Positions 25,788 through 34,238 of a stretch of 61,310 nt of DNA are shown here, piece by piece; positions within the stretch are counted from its first letter, which is position 1, and the number at the start of each line of letters is the position of its first letter. Origin of the DNA: Caldilineaceae bacterium SB0662_bin_25 (lineage in GTDB: Bacteria > Chloroflexota > Anaerolineae > Caldilineales > Caldilineaceae). The notes under the pieces are model-generated. The model made no database searches. It had not been told where the DNA came from and saw nothing but the letters and a program-made list of their open reading frames with translations. The stretch lies in assembly GCA_009840225.1 (NCBI GenBank), contig VXOE01000015.1, positions 1-61,310 on the forward strand, read 5' to 3'. The translations under genes and the position numbers were made by a program.

Positions 25788-27149
25788 ATGCATGCTTCAA
25801 AGATTTTCGAATCGTTCGTGTTGCGGGGCGCGACTGTCTTTGCGTTAGCCGCACTAATCGGACTGCTGGGGGCCTGTGGTCGGGAACCGGAGGAAGAGTT
25901 CCTGTTTGCGCCAGACAGTCCTCCGGTGACGCTGACTTACGTATCACCTAACAATTCACTCTTCAGCGCGCCTGAACAGGTGGCAATCGAACGCTTTCAG
26001 GAACTGGCGCCAAGCATTCAGGTCGATCGACAGAACTATCGCTTCAACGTGGGGAACTACCTGCTGGACGAACAGCCCCCTGACGTACTGCTGATGTGGA
26101 ACGGCGATCAGTTGGCCAACGCGGCCACACAGGGGTTATTGGCCGACGTCTCCGAAGTATGGACTGAGGGAAACTTTACGGAGGCTTACGGGAGACGTTT
26201 CCGGGATATCAGCCGATTCGAAGGGACTCTACGTTTTGTGCCATCGGGCTTCAGCTGGACAGGTGTCTATTACAACAAGGAAGTCTTCGATCAGTTTGGG
26301 CTGGAGCCTCCTGAAACGTGGGAAGAGTTCATCGGCATCTGCGACACTCTTCTAGCCAACGGGATCACCCCGATGTCACTGGCAGGTCAGAATCCCTTTA
26401 TCAGCATTTACTGGTTCGACTATCTGAATATGCGACTGAACGGACCCGAGTTCCATCGCGACCTTATAGCAGGCCGGGTCGACTTCTTTGACCCGCGAGT
26501 TGCTCAAGTGTGGGAACTGTGGAAATCGCTCCTGGATCGCGGGTACTTTGTCGAGCGGCCGGGGAGTACTTCAGAGATGAATAGCATGACGGCCTTGATT
26601 CGGGGGGACGGCGATAGTCCATTGACCTGGGAAAAGGCCGTGATGGCGCTGGCACCCCATTACAGCCTTGCAGATTTGCCGCCCGTATTTGCAAACGAAC
26701 TCGACTTCTTTCAGTTTCCCCGGATAGACGACACGCAGCCTATGGGTGAGGTCTCAATTGTGTTTGGGTACGTTGTTCCAGCCGATGCACTGAACCGTAT
26801 TGAAGCCAATGCTTTTGTGGGCTTTATGGGTTCTGCTGAAGGGCAGGAGCTGCAACTCAAACAGATTGGGGACGACGCCAGCAACATCGGCTACGTACCG
26901 GTGCATCGCGAGATTGACCGGGAACTGCTCTCAGCGGCCGCCTATAAGGGAGACCTGATTGTGAGTGAAGCGGATGAGATCAGCCCTCCAATGTTTCTTT
27001 TACTGGCTGACAGCATGCGTGCGAGCTTCAACCAGGTTTTGAGGAGGCTATTCCTGGCCACGAACGAGCCCCTGGACGTAGTTGAGATTCAGTTGATGCT
27101 GGAGGAAGGACGCCAAAGAGCAATCCAAAACGGAGAGCTTCTGCAATAG
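25788..27149 (+). CDS. Orphan extracellular solute-binding lipoprotein (family 1, sugar type)
   Basis: A 453-residue binding protein. ATG at 25788, preceded by GGGAGTGGGAG, gives a signal peptide with lipobox LLGAC near residue 30; the earlier in-frame start at 25758 is less suitable. Family 1 features include ERFQELAPSIQVDRQ, the segment PPDVLLMWNGDQLANAA and the hinge motif YYNKEVFDQFGLEPPETWEE. These proteins deliver sugars or oligosaccharides to CUT1-type importers. No permease or ATPase gene is nearby, so it must serve a transporter encoded elsewhere or act as a receptor. Confidence 0.9.
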   Translation: MHASKIFESFVLRGATVFALAALIGLLGACGREPEEEFLFAPDSPPVTLTYVSPNNSLFSAPEQVAIERFQELAPSIQVDRQNYRFNVGNYLLDEQPPDVLLMWNGDQLANAATQGLLADVSEVWTEGNFTEAYGRRFRDISRFEGTLRFVPSGFSWTGVYYNKEVFDQFGLEPPETWEEFIGICDTLLANGITPMSLAGQNPFISIYWFDYLNMRLNGPEFHRDLIAGRVDFFDPRVAQVWELWKSLLDRGYFVERPGSTSEMNSMTALIRGDGDSPLTWEKAVMALAPHYSLADLPPVFANELDFFQFPRIDDTQPMGEVSIVFGYVVPADALNRIEANAFVGFMGSAEGQELQLKQIGDDASNIGYVPVHREIDRELLSAAAYKGDLIVSEADEISPPMFLLLADSMRASFNQVLRRLFLATNEPLDVVEIQLMLEEGRQRAIQNGELLQ

Positions 27150-27203
27150 GCGCCATGTTTGCCTGAGGGCGCCCTTGCTCCAGGGGCGATCCGGTTGCCA
27201 GGG

Positions 27204-27992
27204 TCAGATTGCTGGCACCTTTTCAAGATCCAATCCCATTGCTTCTCGAATGCCGGGCCATTCTCGCCAGATGTCGGTGTAGCCGGCCTTTTCGTTGCCC
27301 TCCACCTCTTTGTGTCGCAGCCGGCAGATGACCGCCTGGCGGACATTAGGCGACGCGTTTGGCCCGCCCGTGTGGAACATCAGGTAGTGGGCAAGAATCA
27401 GATCGCCGGCTTCGGCGGTGACCATTACCGGACCCTCGGGTAGTGGGATATCGGGCCTGCCGTTGGCCAAGACTTCATGGCCGTTAGCCTGGAAATACTC
27501 TTCGAAGGCACGGTGGGACTTGGGCCAGACCGTGAAGTTGCCGGCGTTCGTGTCGAGCAGGTCCTCCAGGTATACGACCGCGAAGGCTGTAAAGCCACGA
27601 TTGTAGTACCCCTTTGGCATGCCGTTTGTGCCGCTGCCGATGCCGTCAATGTGGCCGCGCGGCTCTGGTGCATCTTCTCCCAGTGGGAGCGGGAAGCGGG
27701 GATACGGCTTGGCCTGAACGATGGGCACCACGTTGCCTTCGCCCATCAGTTCTTCTACGATTTCGATGACAGGGGATTTCTGGAACAGATCCAGAATGAC
27801 CGGCGCGCGGAGCAGTTCGGCGCAGAAAAAGGCGGAGCGGTTGTTTTCCATGTCTTCGCCGCCCAGCCCTACCTCGCCGATGGAGTGATTCACGGCGCGC
27901 AGCGCTTCATTGATCAGGACTTTGGGCACTACGCCGGGTATTTTCACGTAACCTTCTTCATAGAAATGGCGTTTCTGGGCAAGAGTCAGCAT
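27204..27992 (-). CDS. Phytanoyl-CoA dioxygenase (PhyH) family protein
   Basis: A 262-residue non-heme Fe(II)/2-oxoglutarate oxygenase, starting MLTLAQKRHFYEEGYVKIPGV as many family members do. The HxD iron motif is PRGHIDGIG; the distal His is in LAHYLMFHTGGPNASPNVRQAV, followed by the co-substrate Arg. FTVWPKSHRAFEEYF is the conserved G/P-x-S-H segment. ATG at 27992 has AGGAG seven bases upstream and is preferred over 28043. It is distinct from the other PhyH gene at 16.6-17.4 kb. Substrate unknown. Convergent with the orphan binding-protein gene. Confidence 0.9.
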   Translation of the reverse strand: MLTLAQKRHFYEEGYVKIPGVVPKVLINEALRAVNHSIGEVGLGGEDMENNRSAFFCAELLRAPVILDLFQKSPVIEIVEELMGEGNVVPIVQAKPYPRFPLPLGEDAPEPRGHIDGIGSGTNGMPKGYYNRGFTAFAVVYLEDLLDTNAGNFTVWPKSHRAFEEYFQANGHEVLANGRPDIPLPEGPVMVTAEAGDLILAHYLMFHTGGPNASPNVRQAVICRLRHKEVEGNEKAGYTDIWREWPGIREAMGLDLEKVPAI

Positions 27993-28138
27993 TTGTTTCT
28001 CCTGATTTGAAAGGAAAGAGCGAGAGTCCAGGAAATCGTACACAAATTGGAGACGCAGGTCAACTGCGCCAAGTGACAGGTCTGAAGAGCTTTGGACGCA
28101 TATCGGTCCTCTTTATTCTGAGCAGACGCGCACTGAAA

Positions 28139-28167
28139 TTGCCAGCGCGGAGCGGCTGTCATAATAT
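28139..28167 (+). promoter_or_regulatory. Candidate promoter for the SDR-cupin-VOC run
   Basis: TTGCCA (28139-28144), a 17-bp spacer and TAATAT (28162-28167), about 50 bp before the GTG at 28218. The -10 matches in four of six positions. Confidence 0.35.
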
Positions 28168-28217
28168 GGCTAGACAGTTTGACCGTGCCAGACGACAAAG
28201 CGAAGGAAGGATCCGCA

Positions 28218-29030
28218 GTGCAGGAACGAGCCCCAGAACTTGACAGCGCACTCAGTTTTTCAGGCAAAGTTGCCTTGATCAGCGGCGGAAGCCGGGGCAT
28301 CGGCGCGGGTATCTCGAAGCGTTTTGCTGAGGCAGGCGCATCGGTCGTGGTTAGCTATGTGCAGGCGCAAGAGGCAGCCCAAGAGGTGGTCGAGCAGATT
28401 CAGGCAACGTGCGGCCAAGCTCAGGCAGTTCAGGCTGACGTTTCCCAGGCAGATGATGTGGAGAGGCTGATTTCGCAGACAGTAGAACGGTGGGGACGGC
28501 TAGATGTGCTGGTCAACAACGCCGGTGTCTATCCACTTTCGCCATTGCTGGAAATGGCTGACGACGAATGGAATCATGTGCTGGCGGCCAATCTGACCGG
28601 GACTCACAACTGCACACAGCGGGCGGCACGGACGATGATTGAGTTGTCAGCGAGGCGAGGAAAAAGCGAATTCAGCGGCTCGATCATAAACATCTCATCG
28701 ATTGAAGCCGCCTCCACTGCCTTTGCACACAGTCACTACACTGCTGCCAAAGCGGGGGTAGAGCAGTACACCAGAAACGCAGCCCTGGAACTGGGCGAAA
28801 AGGGAATCAGAGTAAATGCGGTTGCACCGGGGCTCATCGATCGCCCTGGATTGGCCCAAGCCTGGCCAGAGGGAGTGAAGCGATGGCAGAGCCGCGTTCC
28901 GCTGGCGCGGCTGGGAACAGCGGAAGACATCGCTGACGCGTGCCTGTTCCTAGCGTCCCCGCTGGCACGGTGGATTACCGGCGTTACGCTTGCCGTTGAT
29001 GGCGGGATCCTGGTGGCGCCGGCCTTTTAG
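28218..29030 (+). CDS. SDR family NAD(P)-dependent oxidoreductase
   Basis: A 270-residue classical short-chain dehydrogenase. Visible are the cofactor motif ISGGSRGIGAG, VLVNNAGVYP, the catalytic Ser in NISSIEAAS, and the Tyr/Lys pair in SHYTAAKAG. The C-terminal DGGILVAPAF is typical. I chose GTG at 28218 because AAGGAAGG lies about seven bases before it; TTG at 28179 gives a 283-residue form with an unconserved tail. Reactions are oxidation of sugars, alcohols or beta-hydroxyacyl groups; the substrate is not set by sequence. The next gene begins six bases after its stop. Confidence 0.92.
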   Translation: MQERAPELDSALSFSGKVALISGGSRGIGAGISKRFAEAGASVVVSYVQAQEAAQEVVEQIQATCGQAQAVQADVSQADDVERLISQTVERWGRLDVLVNNAGVYPLSPLLEMADDEWNHVLAANLTGTHNCTQRAARTMIELSARRGKSEFSGSIINISSIEAASTAFAHSHYTAAKAGVEQYTRNAALELGEKGIRVNAVAPGLIDRPGLAQAWPEGVKRWQSRVPLARLGTAEDIADACLFLASPLARWITGVTLAVDGGILVAPAF

Positions 29031-29036
29031 AAGACT

Positions 29037-29558
29037 ATGCGAGCAGTTGACCTTACCGCGAGTGACGTCATCCGCCACTTCGACTTGAGACCTCTGCCGG
29101 TCGAGGGCGGCTATTACCGCGTAACCTATACAGGGGACCTGCGGTTGCCGGCAAGTGTCCTGCCTGCTTCCATCAGATCAGCGCGGCCGGCCAAGTCTGT
29201 GATTTATTACCTACTGACTGCCGACACTCAGTCACGTCTGCATAGGTTAGAGACTGATGAGATGTGGCATTTTTATTTGGGTGACTGGGTTGATCTTTAT
29301 GTTTTTGGGACTGAAGATGACTACGCGAATATCCAATTGGGGCATGATCTCCTGGAGGGTCAGACTGTCCAGGCGGTAGTCCCCGCGCACAGTTGGTTTG
29401 GTGCACGCTTGCAGAGAGGAGGGCGTTGGGCGTTGATGGCCTGCTCTCTTGCCCCGGCCTACAGCGATGAGGACTTTTCGCTCCCTGACGATGAAGAGTT
29501 TGCCTCGCTGCTGGCCCGGTTTCCCGCCCAGGAGCAGATTCTCCGCGAGCTGCGCTAG
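29037..29558 (+). CDS. DUF985 family cupin protein
   Basis: A 173-residue cupin. Family features are VIRHFDLRPLPVEGGYYRVTY at the N-terminus, SVIYYLLTADTQSRLHRLETDEMWHFYLGD (the His/Glu cupin motif 1) and the second motif VVPAHSWFGARLQ. DUF985 proteins are small sugar-epimerase-like cupins of unsettled function. It is packed six bases behind the SDR gene and 44 bp before the VOC gene, so it is probably co-transcribed. Confidence 0.9.
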   Translation: MRAVDLTASDVIRHFDLRPLPVEGGYYRVTYTGDLRLPASVLPASIRSARPAKSVIYYLLTADTQSRLHRLETDEMWHFYLGDWVDLYVFGTEDDYANIQLGHDLLEGQTVQAVVPAHSWFGARLQRGGRWALMACSLAPAYSDEDFSLPDDEEFASLLARFPAQEQILRELR

Positions 29559-29602
29559 ATTCATGCTTTCACCACCGATGAACACTAGAGGAGTCCTACG
29601 TC

Positions 29603-29965
29603 ATGCGACAGCTGGTTGAACTTGCCCTTTTCACTCAGGACGTGCCTGCCCTTGTCGCGTTTTATGGGAATCTTCTTGGCGGTCCCCCTGCATTCCAGTC
29701 CGAAGGCATGGCACTGTTCCAGTTGGAGGGCCTTCACATAATGATCCATCACCGCGAGCCGCCCGAACCCGGATACGAGGCGGACCCGGACTGGCCCCCC
29801 AACGAGGATCACTTTGCGGTCGCAGTCAGGTCGCTGGATGAGGATTGGGTCGAGTCCACCTTTGGCAGCGCCCCGGGTTCAATCCCGCCCGCGACATACC
29901 CATGGGGCAGGTCAGCCTACACGCGTGACCCCGATGGCCGCCTGGTCGAAATGCAAGAGACTTGA
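29603..29965 (+). CDS. VOC family (glyoxalase/bleomycin resistance-like) protein
   Basis: A 120-residue vicinal-oxygen-chelate protein. It opens QLVELALFTQDVPALVAFY, has DHFAVAVRSLDE in the middle and ends YTRDPDGRLVEMQE, where the Glu is a usual metal ligand. The length fits one two-module VOC monomer. GAGGAGT lies upstream of the ATG. Function could be metal-dependent isomerisation, dioxygenation or resistance; none can be chosen from sequence. Last gene of the SDR-cupin-VOC run. Confidence 0.88.
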   Translation: MRQLVELALFTQDVPALVAFYGNLLGGPPAFQSEGMALFQLEGLHIMIHHREPPEPGYEADPDWPPNEDHFAVAVRSLDEDWVESTFGSAPGSIPPATYPWGRSAYTRDPDGRLVEMQET

Positions 29966-30285
29966 GTTCGGTCTGGCTCTGGAAAGGGTTCCTCCCCTCT
30001 ACAGGCAGCAACTAGACATGTTTTCAGGGTTCACCCAGCGGGTTGTAGGTTGGACTCGGTGACCTATCTGACCCTGCCGGAGCCTGGCAGGCCAAGGACA
30101 TACCTGGCCTCTAAGTCCAGAACCGGGGACTCCAGAACTGTTTCCAGCTCTGGCAGCCTGTCATGTCAGAAGGGCAACTTTTGCATTCAGCGGGATTTGT
30201 GTTAGATTTCAGCAGAAGTTTGGCTACTTTTTTGCAGCGTTTGGCACATTTTCCTGCCACCGCAACCAGCGAAAGGAGGCTCCAT

Positions 30286-30348
30286 ATGAGAACAGTGAAC
30301 AAGATAAATAGTGGTACGGGTATCTGCCTGCATATGGAGCGCAGCTAG
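30286..30348 (+). CDS. Candidate 20-residue small peptide with hairpin-masked start
   Basis: AAAGGAGG (30272-30279) lies six bases before an ATG that opens a 20-codon frame, MRTVNKINSGTGICLHMERS. The start region GCTCCATATG (30279-30288) is perfectly complementary to CATATGGAGC (30331-30340), so the mRNA could hide the start codon by pairing with the end of the same ORF. A terminator-like hairpin follows about 100 bp downstream. No promoter was convincingly found. It could be a leader peptide, a small regulatory RNA or chance. No homologue recognised. Confidence 0.35.
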   Translation: MRTVNKINSGTGICLHMERS

Positions 30349-30446
30349 CTGATTCTTTCGAAAGGCGCGCGCGGAGTTTCCATTCCGTGCGAGTGAGTAG
30401 AATCGGTTTCTGTCTAGCCGCTATGCTGTTTGCCCCTCACATTTGA

Positions 30447-30480
30447 GGCTGCCGGCGCTATCCTGCCCGCGGCCTTTTTT
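30447..30480 (+). terminator. Rho-independent-like terminator
   Basis: GGCTGCCGG (30447-30455) pairs with CCCGCGGCC (30466-30474) with one wobble and one mismatch, followed by TTTTTT (30475-30480). It lies 190 bp before the RIO1 gene and could end a short transcript carrying the 30.3-kb small ORF, or the SDR-cupin-VOC transcript. Confidence 0.5.
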
Positions 30481-30667
30481 GATCTCTTTCCATAACTCAA
30501 TTTAGATTTGCGGCGGAGCGTTTCGGCGATCTGCGTGGTAAAGGGAACACTGGCCGTGCCTGTGACTGTTTCCAAGCGCCGTTAACTGTGCTATGGCCTT
30601 CCTCTGCTGGCTGAAGGCCAAATGCAGTTCATGGTATCGATTCTAGGCCTCGCGCCCAAATTCAAGG

Positions 30668-31801
30668 ATGGGACTTACTTTGAAAGATCAAGAAGAACGA
30701 GAAAAGGACAGTTGGGATCAGTTCGGGCAGAACGACAGTGCTACGGACCCGGATTCGGACGTCCAGTGGGAGGAGGATGTGGCGGAACTGGAATACTATG
30801 AGAAGAGGTTTGGGCTGGCCGAACCAACCTATCGCGTGCCGCGTGCACCAAAGAATGAACGAGAGCGATTCGAGATGCACCGCGCAGAGGTGCAGCAGGT
30901 GGCCGAAGTCGCGGACCTGGAGAGCGTTTGGGAGATTACATACACTCCGGCGCGCTTTGAGGGCGGTTTCCTGAGAACCTCCTTGAGGCCTTTCTATCAG
31001 GAGGACCAGATTGTAGACGTAATGGCGCAGGTGAAAGGAGGGAAGGAGGCCAATGTTTACCGGTGCAGAGCACACGATTCCCTTGGTGTGGAGTGGATTG
31101 CTGCCAAGGTTTACCGTCCCCGCCAGTTTCGGAACCTGCGCAATGATGCCATTTACAGGGAGGGCCGAGACCTTCTGACTGCAGAGGACGGGCGGCCACA
31201 GGCAGTCAAGCGGCGCGATAGCCGCACTGCCAGAGCGGTCAACAAGAAATCGGCGTTCGGGGTTCAGGTCCGTCATACTTCCTGGCTGATGTACGAGTTT
31301 TCTGCCTTGCAGACGCTCCACGAGGCCGGTGTGCCCGTTCCGAAACCCTACGCAGTGGGAGAAAACGCGATACTGATGGAATACATCGGCGATGAACAGA
31401 TGGCGGCGCCGACTCTTCATGAAACGCGTTTGGAGGACGATGAAGCAGGTCCACTATTTGAACGGACGCGAATGAGTATCGCCGTGATGCTTGAGAAGGG
31501 ATATGTACACGGGGACTTGTCGGCATTCAACATTCTCTACTGGGAGGGTGAAATAAAGCTGATCGACTTCCCGCAGGTTGTAGACATCCAGGCAAATCGC
31601 AGTGCGCAGGCAGTCCTAAAAAGGGACGTGGAAAGGGTTTGCCAGTATTTCCGACGATACGGAATCCGAGAGGATCCCGTCCTGTTGGCAGAAGAGTTGT
31701 GGACACGATTTGCCGCGCCGGATCCGGATGATCTGGCCGCCGATCTGTCAGGTATCATCAGCGAAGAGTTAGGAGATTTGTTCGAGGAGGAGGCCGAGTA
31801 G
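30668..31801 (+). CDS. RIO1 family atypical serine kinase
   Basis: A 377-residue protein with a RIO kinase core. The nucleotide loop GKEANVY is at residues 125-131, the ATP lysine is Lys147 in AAKVYR, the catalytic loop HGDLSAFN has Asp283 and Asn288, and the metal-binding IDFPQ has Asp300. The acidic, charged N-terminal 110 residues resemble the winged-helix or leader part of RIO1, and the C-terminus is strongly acidic. RIO1 in archaea and eukaryotes acts in small-subunit maturation; bacterial members are rarer and less studied. It has no clear operon partner and converges with the transglutaminase gene 34 bp away. Confidence 0.93.
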   Translation: MGLTLKDQEEREKDSWDQFGQNDSATDPDSDVQWEEDVAELEYYEKRFGLAEPTYRVPRAPKNERERFEMHRAEVQQVAEVADLESVWEITYTPARFEGGFLRTSLRPFYQEDQIVDVMAQVKGGKEANVYRCRAHDSLGVEWIAAKVYRPRQFRNLRNDAIYREGRDLLTAEDGRPQAVKRRDSRTARAVNKKSAFGVQVRHTSWLMYEFSALQTLHEAGVPVPKPYAVGENAILMEYIGDEQMAAPTLHETRLEDDEAGPLFERTRMSIAVMLEKGYVHGDLSAFNILYWEGEIKLIDFPQVVDIQANRSAQAVLKRDVERVCQYFRRYGIREDPVLLAEELWTRFAAPDPDDLAADLSGIISEELGDLFEEEAE

Positions 31802-31835
31802 GCCCAAATAGGACAACTCACTACAAGTCCGGCAA

Positions 31836-34238
31836 CTACCAGGGCAGGCGGCGAATGTCTGTCCGCATTGCCCGCCAAAGTTCAAGGGCGCGTTCCAGGG
31901 CGGCCGTGCGGATGGCCGCGGTACCGTAGCGCTCCTGGCTGACGGCCGAGGTCAAGCCAACTACATTTCGGGTCAGCCTGCGTCGCCGCTCGGGTTCAGT
32001 TTCATGGTGTGCAAGGTGTGCCGACAGGCCCTGGCCGTACTCCAATTCGGTCTGGTTCGGCTGGTGGGGCCAGCCGATGCGGCGTCCCCACGCCAGCAAA
32101 CCAAGCCAGGGGTCCTGTGGTCTACGTTCGAACCACCTTAGCACCAGGTATGCCAGACCTGCCAAAGGCAGAAGCCAAAACATCAATTGCCAGTTCCAGG
32201 ACCATTCCTCAGTGCTCAGTTCTTCCGGGGCATTGCCCGCCGGCTGCCTCGTGAAGCTGTCCGGGGCCGTTCCCAACCCCGCTTGGCGTTGCAGCGTGGG
32301 CCTACCGGCGGTCGGTTCGAAAGGGACCCAGCCGATTTCCGGCAAATAGACCTCAGGCCAGGAGTGGGCTTCGGCCTCAGTAATTGTCCATTCTCCAGAT
32401 TCCAGATCCCAGTAACCGCCGATGTATCCGGTGGCGAAACGGGTGGGCAGGCCGTTCATGCGGGCCAGAACTGCAAACGCCGTAGTGTAGTAGTCGCAAT
32501 ATCCTTGCTGCAAGTCGAAGAGGAAGAAGTCTGCCACCTCAGCGCCGGGCGGGGGACCGGGCACTTCGAGATTGTACTCGATTCCCCGCAGATGGGTCTC
32601 GACAGCTTCTGCGATTGAAAAGGGACCGGGTTGACCTTCGGCGAGCCGGTCAGCCAGCTCGCGCGTGCGCGGCGTGACAGTTTCCGGGACCCTCAAGTGC
32701 TGGATCATATCCGGCGGCAGTTCAGTTCCGTCTTCACCCCATGCCGGGAGAGCACGGAGACTCTCGACCGCCATGGCGGGAACGAAGGACACTACTTCAT
32801 ACCGGTCCACGGGGCCGATGCCCGACCAGACCGAGACGAGGTCGTCGCCGGAGCGCCTTTCCAACTCATATTCCGTTCGGAACATGGCGGGCTCGCCTGC
32901 GGCGGGCAGCACGGCAGTTGGGGCAGTCAGCCGCACGCGTTGGGTCAGCGCCACGCGTCCCGGCCAGGCTTCTTCACTGCGCCAGTCTCGATTGGCATCA
33001 ATCGCGGCCTCCCTCTGGTGGCCGCTGTTGTTCCAGCCTCGCCCGTCATAGTTGACAAATGTTCCCCGCCGCATATAGAGGCGCGGCGGCATCTCCCCCA
33101 GATTGGTGACCGCGCCGAATGGGTAGTTGGTAGAGACCCGCATTACTTCGTACTGGCCCAGTTCGGTTCCACCTTCAAGCAGAAACCGGTTGGGGAGACC
33201 ACTTCCCAAGCGGCCCAAACCCCGCCGTCCTCCCTTCAGGTCAGGAAACATGCGCTCGGTAACTTCGTCGACCGAGTCATAGACGGGGGTCATTGTCTGA
33301 TACACTTTGTAGGCAAGTGGACGAATTACGACGTTTGGCATGAAGGCCGCAACAAGCCCTATCAGCACCGCGCCGGCGCCGACTGACAGCATCCGGTCCG
33401 TCAGCAACATTGGGCTGAAGTCGGTACGGTGCCGAACCCAGTTCTTTTCCATGCGCTGCTGATCGAGCAGTACGTGTAGGAGAAGGGCCGCGGCAAAGCC
33501 GATGAGGATCAGAAGACGCCCCTGCCTGCCGTAGAATAGAAACGTTGCCAGTACCCAAAGTGCCGGTGTACCAACGATGAGACCGTTGCGCGTCGTAAGG
33601 GAGAGCAGTGCCGTAACCCCACCAAGCAGCCAGAGGACGAAACCAAAAAGGGTCAAAAAGACAAAGTCATCCTGGTAGGCGCCGCCAGCTTGTACGCCTC
33701 TAGCCCAGTCCGAGTAACGCAGGAGCAGGCTGTTCAGCTCAATCTCGACTCCTTCGGCCAGCACGAGCAAATCACCGGCGCTGGCTGCTCGCCAAAAATC
33801 GACGGGCCCGGGAATCCAGTGGACAAGCACCTGCGAAACGATAAGAATCCCAAGGAGCATCCAGAGCAGGAAACTGATGCCACATACAATAATGGTTGCG
33901 GCCCTATGTCTGTGACGACGTCCTGAAGTGGGAGAAGGTCCGCTTTCCCCGGCCGGTTGCCCGGCCCTGAACGACGATGTGCGGGCCGACCAGCCACGAA
34001 GCCGGCCCACCAGCCACCAGCCACTCCACAAACTAAATAAGCTGACCCACTCGAGATTGACGCGAACGCGACCCAGGTCGATCCAGTCGGCCTCACGTAT
34101 TGCAAGAGCCGGCAGAAGCGCGATGAGGAGCCCTATTCCCCAGACCAACCAGCCAAGGGGAGGACGGAACCGGTCGGCGGCGAACAGGAATATCCGGAGG
34201 AACGGGTTCCTTCGTTCAGTTTCGATTTCAGTGGTCAC
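31836..34238 (-). CDS. Membrane transglutaminase-like protein (TgpA type)
   Basis: An 800-residue membrane protein. The N-terminal third has several hydrophobic segments (for example LGWLVWGIGLLIALLPALA and LTLFGFVLWLLGGVTALLSL). A large external transglutaminase core follows, with Cys in QGYCDYYTTAFAVLARMNG and His in EAHSWPEVYLPEIGWVPFEPT; the third triad position is Glu rather than the common Asp. One more membrane helix (LMFWLLPLAGLAYLVL) and a cytoplasmic DUF4129-like tail complete the TgpA layout. Family members act on the periplasmic face; the substrate is unknown. Its GTG start overlaps the DUF58 stop by four bases, so translation is coupled. Confidence 0.92.
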   Translation of the reverse strand: MTTEIETERRNPFLRIFLFAADRFRPPLGWLVWGIGLLIALLPALAIREADWIDLGRVRVNLEWVSLFSLWSGWWLVGRLRGWSARTSSFRAGQPAGESGPSPTSGRRHRHRAATIIVCGISFLLWMLLGILIVSQVLVHWIPGPVDFWRAASAGDLLVLAEGVEIELNSLLLRYSDWARGVQAGGAYQDDFVFLTLFGFVLWLLGGVTALLSLTTRNGLIVGTPALWVLATFLFYGRQGRLLILIGFAAALLLHVLLDQQRMEKNWVRHRTDFSPMLLTDRMLSVGAGAVLIGLVAAFMPNVVIRPLAYKVYQTMTPVYDSVDEVTERMFPDLKGGRRGLGRLGSGLPNRFLLEGGTELGQYEVMRVSTNYPFGAVTNLGEMPPRLYMRRGTFVNYDGRGWNNSGHQREAAIDANRDWRSEEAWPGRVALTQRVRLTAPTAVLPAAGEPAMFRTEYELERRSGDDLVSVWSGIGPVDRYEVVSFVPAMAVESLRALPAWGEDGTELPPDMIQHLRVPETVTPRTRELADRLAEGQPGPFSIAEAVETHLRGIEYNLEVPGPPPGAEVADFFLFDLQQGYCDYYTTAFAVLARMNGLPTRFATGYIGGYWDLESGEWTITEAEAHSWPEVYLPEIGWVPFEPTAGRPTLQRQAGLGTAPDSFTRQPAGNAPEELSTEEWSWNWQLMFWLLPLAGLAYLVLRWFERRPQDPWLGLLAWGRRIGWPHQPNQTELEYGQGLSAHLAHHETEPERRRRLTRNVVGLTSAVSQERYGTAAIRTAALERALELWRAMRTDIRRLPW

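Larger units (their letters stand above)
29966..30667. other. Long intergenic region before the RIO1 kinase gene
   Basis: About 700 bp with no conventional gene. It contains a candidate 20-codon ORF with a perfect ribosome site (30286-30348), a 10-bp inverted repeat masking its start, and a terminator-like hairpin with six Ts (30447-30480). Nothing else was recognised. Confidence 0.6.
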
